A stretch of DNA of 23,882 bases. Source: Stramenopiles sp. TOSAG23-2 (Eukaryota; Sar). Of the stretch, positions 1 to 7,800 are shown in pieces (the stretch's first letter is position 1; every line of letters begins with the position of its first letter). The notes below the pieces were generated by a model that saw only the letters and a list, made by a program, of their open reading frames with translations, was not told where the DNA came from and made no database searches. The stretch lies in NCBI GenBank assembly GCA_900128395.1, contig LT649478.1, forward strand, positions 1 through 23,882, in the 5' to 3' direction. The position numbers were made by a program, and so were the translations under genes.

Positions 1-58
1 ATTTTATTTATCTACCTATCGCAATATATTTTATTTTTTTTTTTTTTTTTCGTTTCAG

Positions 59-135
59 GCTCTCTAAATTCGTATCGACTGTGTGCAACTTTTAAAAAAA
101 AGGCACTTGAAATATTACACCTGCTAGATCCCTAG
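59..135 (+). CDS. possible last exon of an upstream gene (partial)
   Basis: A long T tract (about 32-50) runs into CGTTTCAG ending at 58, which is a good-looking 3' splice site. In the frame starting TCT at 61 the next 24 codons are open and read like protein (SLNSYRLCATFKKKALEILH and a few more residues), ending at a TAG at 133-135. The other two frames stop at once or within about 12 codons. The gene body would lie left of the window. No family can be named from so few residues. The exon is inferred only from the splice-site pattern and codon look, and the intron in front of it does not show the introner consensus seen elsewhere in the window. Confidence 0.3.
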
Positions 136-285
136 TAATATCCGATATTAGAAAAGCTGGCCCAGCTGGAAATGGAGGAGAATACATTTATATGTTTAGT
201 GCTTTATTATATATTTAGAAAAGTGAAAAACAAATTATATTATTACTTCTTACGATTATATATATACATATATACGTTCCGAATT

Positions 286-554
286 TCATATAGTTAGTAT
301 TTATATTGTTAGAAAAATAATAGTAATAAACAAGCATGAGACGACGTTCAGCAGCGTTTATGGGAGGGCCCAACCCAACTTTACAAAAGAAAAGCGAAAC
401 AAGAACATCGTTAACACCGTCATATAGTTAGTATTTATATTGTTAGAAAAATAATAGTAATAAACAAGCATGAGACGACGTTCAGCAGCGTTTATGGGAG
501 GGCCCAACCCAACTTTACAAAAGAAAAGCGAAACAAGAACATCGTTAACACCGT
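286..554. repeat. perfect 134-bp tandem duplication over the PP2C start
   Basis: Positions 286-420 and 420-554 are identical, with a period of 134 bp and 1 bp shared at the junction. The unit holds the leader, the start codon and the first 28 codons of the phosphatase gene. The left copy has an ATG at 336 that is out of frame with the right copy (134 is not a multiple of 3). It gives a 31-codon upstream ORF ending at TAG 429-431, of which the first 28 residues equal the true N-terminus. Confidence 0.97.
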
Positions 555-1555
555 TTGCGCTTCAACTTTTAGGAGATAACGCAAATAATGATAATAGTAT
601 TAGTAATAACAATAATAATTATGAGGGAAAATCATCGAACAATGATAACAACAACAATAATAATAATAACGGGGCGAAAAAACAACGTACTTTCATTTTA
701 AGCGCTGGTGCTCATGGCGAACAAGGTTACCGTAGAACTATGGAAGATGAACATGTCATGGAGTTATACTTAAATACGACTGGCTTAAATAAGCAACCAT
801 GTAAATTTTTTGGTGTATTTGATGGTCATGGTGGTACACAATGTAGTATATATATTAAAGACAATATCGTAGAAGTCTTAACAGAGGAATTAAATAAAAT
901 AGATGTGATTAATGATATAAATGACCAAGACGAGCAAGTGAAACAAGCGTTAACAAATACTTTCTTAAAAGTTGACGAAGACTTTTTAGCGAAATGTAAA
1001 GAAGAAAGTTATACAAATGTTGGATCAACTGTAACTACTTTATTAGTCGTTGGAAATCGTGCATATTGTGCAAACTGTGGAGACTCAAGAACGGTGCTTT
1101 CGCGTGGTGGTACGGCAATAGCATTATCACAAGACCATAAACCTAAAGTACCTTCAGAGGAACGTCGTATTGTAGATGCCGGCGGTAGAGTATTTCATGG
1201 CCGTGTTTGGGGTGTGTTAGCTGTATCCCGTGCATTTGGTGATGCAGATTTTAAAATTGGTAGCGATATGTTAGATGAATTCGAAATTACTGCAAGTCTA
1301 GTTATAGCAGATCCAGAATTCCAAATAATTGAACTTGGTGAATCTGATGATTTCGTTATTTTAGCGTGTGATGGTCTTTGGGACGTTATGGAGAACGATA
1401 GAGCTGTGCAATGGGTTCAAGAACAAATCAACAAGCAAGAAGAGGAGCATAGTTATGCAGATCTGGATCAAATAGCAAGATTGATGACTAAAGTATCTAT
1501 TGAACAATTAAATTCAAGAGATAATGTAAGTATTATGATAGTAAAAATCGAATAG
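470..1555 (+). CDS. PPM/PP2C-family Ser/Thr protein phosphatase
   Basis: A 361-residue metal-dependent protein phosphatase. The N-terminus is low-complexity and Asn-rich (about 37-67), then a complete PP2C domain starts near residue 74. The signature motifs are present: RRTMED (88-93), FDGHGG (117-122) carrying the metal-binding Asp, GDSR (204-207), a VSRAFGD block (252-258), DGLWD (301-305) and RDN (350-352). The family removes phosphate from Ser/Thr using two Mg/Mn ions, and these residues say it should be active. There is no signal peptide or membrane segment, so it is probably cytosolic or nuclear. The ATG at 470 is chosen because it opens the long frame; an identical ATG at 336 in the duplicated leader opens only a 31-codon ORF. 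There are no introns. The substrate and the PP2C subgroup cannot be told from sequence. Confidence 0.95.
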   Translation: MRRRSAAFMGGPNPTLQKKSETRTSLTPFALQLLGDNANNDNSISNNNNNYEGKSSNNDNNNNNNNNGAKKQRTFILSAGAHGEQGYRRTMEDEHVMELYLNTTGLNKQPCKFFGVFDGHGGTQCSIYIKDNIVEVLTEELNKIDVINDINDQDEQVKQALTNTFLKVDEDFLAKCKEESYTNVGSTVTTLLVVGNRAYCANCGDSRTVLSRGGTAIALSQDHKPKVPSEERRIVDAGGRVFHGRVWGVLAVSRAFGDADFKIGSDMLDEFEITASLVIADPEFQIIELGESDDFVILACDGLWDVMENDRAVQWVQEQINKQEEEHSYADLDQIARLMTKVSIEQLNSRDNVSIMIVKIE

Positions 1556-1749
1556 AAGAGAACACGTTAATGTTATATTTTATTATTAAATACATTATAA
1601 TATTGATGCATCTTTTATACGAAATGAACATCATAATGTAAGTATTATGATAGTAAAAATCGAATAGAAGAGAACACGTTAATGTTATATTTTATTATTA
1701 AATACATTATAATATTGATGCATCTTTTATACGAAATGAACATCATAAT
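1521..1749. repeat. perfect 112-bp tandem duplication over the PP2C stop
   Basis: Positions 1521-1637 and 1633-1749 are identical, with a period of 112 bp and a shared 5-bp ATAAT at the junction. The left copy holds the last codons and the stop of the phosphatase (1553-1555). The right copy is an untranslated echo of the same gene end. With the duplication at 286-554 it brackets the gene. Confidence 0.97.
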
Positions 1750-2283
1750 AGTTTTTCATGTAATTTTTCAAGGATGTCTTTTTTATAAAGTTTGAGATTA
1801 TAGTTTTGTATATTTTTGTCCCCAACAGAGTGCACATCTGATGTTATGCGAGCGTATGTGTGTATCGTTCTGATCCATATGGTATCATTATATTTTATTT
1901 AAAATAAAAATACTAATAAAAATATCCCATTGTATCATACCATTATATCACGTTTTTAATCTACTCTCATACTTCTAGGATAATATCTGATCTGTGTTAT
2001 CCAAGAGGAGTTTCTTTTCTGATTGAAATACTTTGTCCACGCAAAGAGAGGTAAAATGTATATATATATATATTAAATATATATATAAAACACATTTGTA
2101 AAAATATGAAGTTACGTGCACACAGAGGTGTGTTAAAATACAAATTGACACTTTCGACAGAGATGTGTCAATGGCCACACTATTAACATTAGATATATTT
2201 TATAAAAAATCAAAGGTTTTTAGTTTCTAAAATAATATTATATTAAAATTTGTATACCCATACACGCACACATACAGTCCTCT
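1750..2283. other. convergent spacer, no gene seen
   Basis: AT-rich spacer between the 3' ends of the phosphatase and eL13 genes. It contains an alternating TA stretch that can fold back on itself (about 2058-2090). The only open frames are short, of biased composition and unconvincing. No tRNA-like B box or other RNA gene was recognised. Confidence 0.6.
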
Positions 2284-2498
2284 TTTAACTTTCTACTACA
2301 GCTGCAAATCCTTCAATTTATCATTAACAATATTTTTAACATATGATCCTATTAATTAAATTTATTTCTTGCCTTTCTTCTTTTTCTTCTTTAACTTTCT
2401 ACTACAGCTGCAAATCCTTCAATTTATCATTAACAATATTTTTAACATATGATCCTATTAATTAAATTTATTTCTTGCCTTTCTTCTTTTTCTTCTTT
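2284..2498. repeat. perfect 106-bp tandem duplication over the eL13 stop
   Basis: Positions 2284-2392 and 2390-2498 are identical, with a period of 106 bp and 3 bp shared at the junction. The right copy contains the real stop and Lys-rich tail of eL13 (minus strand). The left copy lies beyond the stop and should be untranslated. Confidence 0.97.
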
Positions 2499-3112
2499 TT
2501 ACCAGCATTTGCTGCTTCTTCCTCAGCTTTTTCAATAGCACGACGTGCACGGATACCAATCATACGAGCATCACTTCTTGCTTTACGTTGTACTTGGTAT
2601 ACACTAGAATCAGATTTTGGAATATCTGCAAATTCAACAGCACCAGATCCAGTAGAAACTGGCATGATTTCGCCAACAAGTTGTTGTGCCATTGATGTGT
2701 CGCCACTTCCACCTTTTTTGTTACTACCACGTGGGAAAACAATCAAACGTTGTTTGTATGCTTTAAGGCGATCAACATTTTGTTGAAGGGACTCAACACT
2801 TTTGTTTTTTCTGCGTGCATCAACAGCAATACCAATATTCAATGCATCTTTTCTGTTAATACCTGCAGCTTTCAACTCCTCCAAGGTGAAACCACGTCCT
2901 TGACGTAATTTCATGTTGTATTTTTGGGTTGGACATCTAACAACAGGTCTGAAAAGTCCTGCAGCTGGACGTGGTGCAATAGCAGCAGCTTTTGCTTTAC
3001 GAGCTAAACGACGACGTTTTTTACGTGCTGGCTGATCCAATGTTACACGTACACGCTCTTGCCAATGCTTTTTAAAATGCGCGTTTGGTACGACGTTATT
3101 ATGTTTAACCAT
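2468..3112 (-). CDS. RPL13: 60S ribosomal protein L13 (eL13)
   Basis: A 214-residue basic protein matching eukaryotic eL13 along its length. It has the N-terminal MVKHNNVVPNAHFKKHWQ block, an Arg/Lys-rich stretch RKKRRRLARKAKAAAIAPRP (30-49), the central GFTLEELKAAGI segment, and a C-terminal helix ending in a run of lysines. eL13 sits on the large subunit and binds 25S/28S rRNA. The length is within or slightly above the usual 200-211 because of the Lys tail. There are no introns. Both ends of the gene are covered by perfect tandem duplications (106 bp at the stop, 102 bp at the start). The upstream duplicate start at 3212-3214 would give only a 9-codon ORF, so the ATG at 3110-3112 is preferred. 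Confidence 0.96.
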   Translation of the reverse strand: MVKHNNVVPNAHFKKHWQERVRVTLDQPARKKRRRLARKAKAAAIAPRPAAGLFRPVVRCPTQKYNMKLRQGRGFTLEELKAAGINRKDALNIGIAVDARRKNKSVESLQQNVDRLKAYKQRLIVFPRGSNKKGGSGDTSMAQQLVGEIMPVSTGSGAVEFADIPKSDSSVYQVQRKARSDARMIGIRARRAIEKAEEEAANAGKKKKKKKGKK

Positions 3113-3298
3113 CTTGTCTTATGTAAATTATAATGAGTATATATATATTGAAAAAGAATAAAAACGTTTTAAAGTAATTATAATCTATGTATGTACGTTA
3201 TTATGTTTAACCATCTTGTCTTATGTAAATTATAATGAGTATATATATATTGAAAAAGAATAAAAACGTTTTAAAGTAATTATAATCTATGTATGTAC
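3093..3298. repeat. perfect 102-bp tandem duplication over the eL13 start
   Basis: Positions 3093-3196 and 3195-3298 are identical, with a period of 102 bp and AC shared at the junction. The unit holds the first six codons and the leader of eL13. The distal copy places a second ATG (complement of 3212-3214) in the presumptive leader. It reads MVKHNNVHT and stops. Confidence 0.97.
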
Positions 3299-4095
3299 TT
3301 ATCCACTTGTTAGTGTGTAACATATTCTATATATGTATAGTACGATATGTATATATATAATATATATTTTATAATATCTATAGTACTGTCATGATATTGT
3401 ACTGCCTCCTCATAGTATAGAGGTAGGGGGGGGAATAGATCTACATCCATTAGTGTTATCATAGTACATTATACCCCTTAATATTAATCATCGACTAACA
3501 GGTACAATAATAATGTACTTATATACTCCTAGATACACAACGAACTCGTACATAATAATGTACTCTATACAACATGAGTAGCTACTCTAGGCACACCCAA
3601 ACTCGTAGCAAATGATCTTAATATTAAGGAATATTATGTATAATATAAAACCTCCCATAAAGTATCACTTCTTGTACTGATGAATGTACTGATATATACT
3701 ATATAACTTGAGCTACTAATAGAAACGAATAAAGGATTGGTTGGGAGAATTGGTTCAGAAACGAATGGTTGTGAATTCTACTTCATGCTATACTCATACT
3801 ATTTAATAAAAACAAATGATATAGAAATACCACCTTGGGATCACATATAACCCTATAATACAACACTATTATAGAACTAGGGAGTATATCTTGGATTAGT
3901 ATACTATAAAACACATTTAAGTAAAACAATTCTCATTGTTTTTATTCCATTTGAGATGAAATTTACTATCCGGATAGAACCAGATAAATATGTACATATA
4001 GAGTAAGAGATAGAAATAGTTCTACAGAGAGAAGATATAGATAAAGATAGATAAACAAATATATATATATAAAAGAATAATATAAGAAGAAAAAG
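3299..4095. other. divergent spacer between eL13 and uS9
   Basis: A roughly 800-bp region that should hold the promoters of two ribosomal-protein genes facing away from each other. It has an eight-G run (about 3426-3433), several copies of ATAATGTACT-like words near 3460-3565, and two CTTAATATTAA words (about 3478 and 3618). No open frame of protein-like composition and no RNA gene was recognised. No promoter element is called because none is distinctive. Confidence 0.5.
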
Positions 4096-4521
4096 ATGTC
4101 TCAATCAGTACAATGCTTCGGAAGAAAACGTAATGCCACCGCAGTTGCACATTGCAAAACTGGACGTGGTGTTATCAAAGTTAATGGCAGACCAATTGAC
4201 CTTGTTGAACCAAAAGGTTTAAAACTTAAAGTGTATGAACCTATATTAATCCTTGGACAAGACAGATTCAGTCCAGTGGATATCCGCGTGCGTGTTAAAG
4301 GAGGTGGTCAATCCGCACAAATCTATGCAATCCGTCAAGCCATTGCAAAAAGTCTTGTTGCATATTACCAAAAATATATTGATGAAAGTTCCAAGAACGA
4401 AATCAAAGAAATTCTTCTAGCATATGACAGGACTTTGTTAGTAGCAGATCCACGCCGTTGTGAACCAAAGAAATTCGGTGGTCCATCTGCACGTGCACGT
4501 TACCAAAAATCTTATCGTTAA
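4096..4521 (+). CDS. RPS16: 40S ribosomal protein S16 (uS9)
   Basis: A 141-residue protein, collinear with eukaryotic uS9/RPS16 and the usual length. It shows [20 protein letters not shown] near the N-terminus, [10 protein letters not shown], the strongly conserved [10 protein letters not shown] and [20 protein letters not shown], and the hallmark C-terminal tail [17 protein letters not shown], whose last residues reach the P-site tRNA in the decoding centre. There are no introns. The ATG lies just after an A/G-rich leader. It is divergent from eL13, another ribosomal protein, about 980 bp away, so the two may share regulatory DNA; that is inference. Confidence 0.97.
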   Translation: MSQSVQCFGRKRNATAVAHCKTGRGVIKVNGRPIDLVEPKGLKLKVYEPILILGQDRFSPVDIRVRVKGGGQSAQIYAIRQAIAKSLVAYYQKYIDESSKNEIKEILLAYDRTLLVADPRRCEPKKFGGPSARARYQKSYR

Positions 4522-4892
4522 ATATTTATATTTTTATACCATGCATATTATGTTATATGTTGCGAAACAATTACCAGGTAGGATAATAAAAAGAAAAAAA
4601 ATATATAAAAAAGGGTTGTTGTTTTTAAAACAAATAATATACATATACTTGTAAAATATTTTTCCATATATATTTATATATAGGCATACTGTACTTATTA
4701 GTTATTAGAAAATATTATTCTACTTATAGTAAGAAATTAATATGGTTTTTATATGATATTACAACCAACACAACAAATCTCAAAACAGTATATAATGACC
4801 GATTCTCTCACATATACATATCTCCTCCTTTCACACACACACCCTATACATCATTTTTAAATATATATTTTTAAATATATTTTATCATATAT
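4522..4892. other. convergent spacer, no gene seen
   Basis: AT-rich DNA between the ends of uS9 and the zinc-knuckle gene. It has A-rich and TATATA stretches and a CACACACA run near 4830-4845. The short open frame that overlaps the uS9 stop has no protein-like composition. Nothing else was recognised. Confidence 0.55.
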
Positions 4893-7800
4893 TTATAATG
4901 AATCTATTGTTGCAACAATCTTTTGCATACGCTTTTTTTTCTTCTTTGTAGATCTCAGGAAATCTTTTTCTTCATATTTTTTCTTCCTACGTTTTGTATT
5001 TAATGATAAGAAACTTTGTATTTTCCCTTCATCTAAAGTTCCTACATCACCAATAATAGAACGATTTCTAGAAGAAGAAGAAACGCTTCTTGATTTTCGT
5101 TTCAATAACTTTTTTCCTGATACTTGTTGTTGTTGCTTTTTTCGAAGTGCTTTTGTATTATTGCCAACTATAGTGGATTTAAAATTCATACCATCATTTG
5201 ACAATTTTTTCTTTATTACGACTTCTTCCCAACGAACACACCCATCTTTGCTTATAGATGTAATACGCCATTTAGTACCATCGTTCTCTATTGTTTCCAT
5301 CCCGACATATTCAAGTTCTTCCTCCTCGTCTTCCTTTCTCTTCTTGTTTTGTTTCTTCGCTGAGGCCGACATATCGTCATCTGATCTTTTTCTTTTTTTG
5401 ATATCGGTCTCTATTGTTTCCATCCCGACATATTCAAGTTCTTCCTCCTCGTCTTCCTTTCTCTTCTTGTTTTGTTTCTTCGCTGAGGCCGACATATCGT
5501 CATCTGATCTTTTTCTTTTTTTGATATCGGATTTTATAGTTCTTCCATTTTTATCATTCGATGATGATAAAATACCGTGTTTTTTAGGTGTTTTCAATGA
5601 ACTACCTGCACCGTGTTTGTGAAGCGGGGCGTTTGAAGCTAAACTTGCGCCAGCTCTTAAATTCGCAATATTATTATTATTATTGTTGTTTATGTTCTTA
5701 TTATTACTATTGTTATTAATGTTCATATTATCCTTTCGTTTTTTTTGTATTTTTTGACGTTTTCGTTTTTCTTGAACTTTTTGACGTTTTAATAATAACA
5801 CATCAGGGGATAATGATGGACAATCACTGGATTCATGTCCAATTTTCTTACAAAAATAACATGCTACAGCTGGTACAACTACTGTTTCTTTCGCGCTTAT
5901 AATACATTTACTAAAAAGACTTGGGCAATCGCTGGATGTATGCCCATTTTTTTTGCAAAAATACTGGTACAACTACTGTTTCTTTCGCGCTTATAATACA
6001 TTTACTAAAAAGACTTGGGCAATCGCTGGATGTATGCCCATTTTTTTTGCAAAAATAACATACCAATGTTGTTGTTTTTGCTGTCATTCCCCCTGCAAAT
6101 ACTTCTTTTTTCTCATCAATGATAAGAATAGAATCTTTCAGTTTTTTCTTCTTTTTTATTACTTCTTTCCAATTAAGCTTAAGTCCATTATCAGTTATTG
6201 ATATTATTCGCCATGTTGCACCTTTTTCATCTAGGACCTCTTTGCCAACATAGTCACCATCTTCTTCGTCATCAATAATATCATTTGTATTACCTGCACT
6301 GTGTTTGTGACGCGGGGTGTATGATGCTAAACTTGCACCAGGTCTTAAATTTGCATTCTTATTATTCTTTTTACTTGCAGCGTGTTTCTGGAGCGAAGCG
6401 TATTTATTTTCTGTTGGAAGGTGTGTATATAAGTTATTGTTGTTATTACCCTTTTCTTTTTTTTGTTGAAGAGATAATTTTTTGGCACTTTTAGTTTTTA
6501 TTGCTTCATCTCGTTGCTCCGCTAATATTACTTGGTGTTTCATCTTTTCTTCATCTGCCTTCTTCTTCTTCTCTTCCATTAAATCTTTTTTCGCTCGTTG
6601 CTCCGCTAATACTACTTGGAGTTTCATCTTTTCTTCATCTGCCTTCTTCTTCTTCTTTTCCATTAAATCTTTTTTCGCTCGTTGCTCCGCTAATATTACT
6701 TGAAGTTTCATCTTTTCTTCATCTGCCTTCTTCTTCTTCTCTTCCATTAAATCTTTTTTCGCTCGTTGCTCCGCTAATATTACTTGAAGTTTCATCTTTT
6801 CTTCATCTGCCTTCTTCTTCTTCTCTTCCATTAAATCTTTTTTCACTCGCAATGATCGACAACGTTTGGCCAATCGCATGAACTCACGCCCAATAAAACA
6901 TTTTCGCATGTTCTTAACCTGTTTTTTTAATCCCTTTAAATAAGGAGACATTATATTGTTCCATGCATCATTTTCGATATGAAGCTTTTTTAAATAATAT
7001 TTAAACTGTCTTTCTAATACTATTCTTTCTTTTTTCTCTTTCACTTCCCTTTCTTCAGTTGTGAGACGACGTGGTATAATTCTTTGTTTTTGTGCATTAT
7101 AATACTCTTCTAGCTCAATTTTCATCCTCTTAATTTCCACATTAAGCAGTTCTGACGTTTTTGGCATTTGTTTATCAATACTTGCACCGTGTTCTCCAAT
7201 ACCTGCACCAGGTTTGTGAAGCGGAGTGCATGATGCTAACTGTCTCTTCAGCTTTAGATATTCTCTTTGTGTTGTTTTGAATGAACTACCTGCACCTTCT
7301 TTGTTACGCGGAGTGTATAATGCTAAACTTGCATCAGGTCTTAAATTTGCCTTTTTATTATTCTTTTTACTTGCACCATCTTTCTGGAGCAAAGCGTATT
7401 TATTTTCTGTTGGATGGTGTGTATATAAGTTATTATTGTTATTACCCTTTCGTTTTTTTTGAAGGGATAATTTTTTGACACTTTTAGTTTTTATTGCTAA
7501 TCTTGCACCAGTATCTTCACACGCTTGGGTTCTCTTCTTTTTTTCAGCAAAAGTTCTTTCCCGTTTCTCTTCAACTTTTTGACGTTTTGGTAATACCACA
7601 CGAGATAATTTTTTGACGCTTTTAGTATTTATTACTCGCTTTTTACTGCGAGCGCTTCTTACTTCCTCGCAAGTAGGATTATTCCAAAAATTTTTATATT
7701 CTTCATGACGTATTAACTCCTTTCTCGTTTCAAGATCTAAAACACTCGTACTATGGAATTTCTTTTCTTGTAAATCCTTTTTATCCATTTTTTTCAATAC

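Noticed and set aside
1975-2178. Short minus-strand open frame in the PP2C/eL13 spacer
   Set aside because: It has the biased composition of AT-rich spacer (YIYLIYIYIHF) and no recognisable protein features.
2475-2786. Open frame on the plus strand across eL13
   Set aside because: It is the antisense of the eL13 gene. The Phe run is just the complement of the Lys tail.
6501-6881. Leu/Ser-rich open frame on the plus strand
   Set aside because: It is the complement of the 84-bp coiled-coil repeats and only stays open because those repeats lack stops in that frame.
5911-7797. Treating the minus-strand frame at 5911-7797 as a separate 628-residue gene
   Set aside because: The apparent start at 7797 is a TTG, the frame is open upstream to the 8016 acceptor, and its end is produced by the 94-bp duplication. 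It is the middle of the larger gene.
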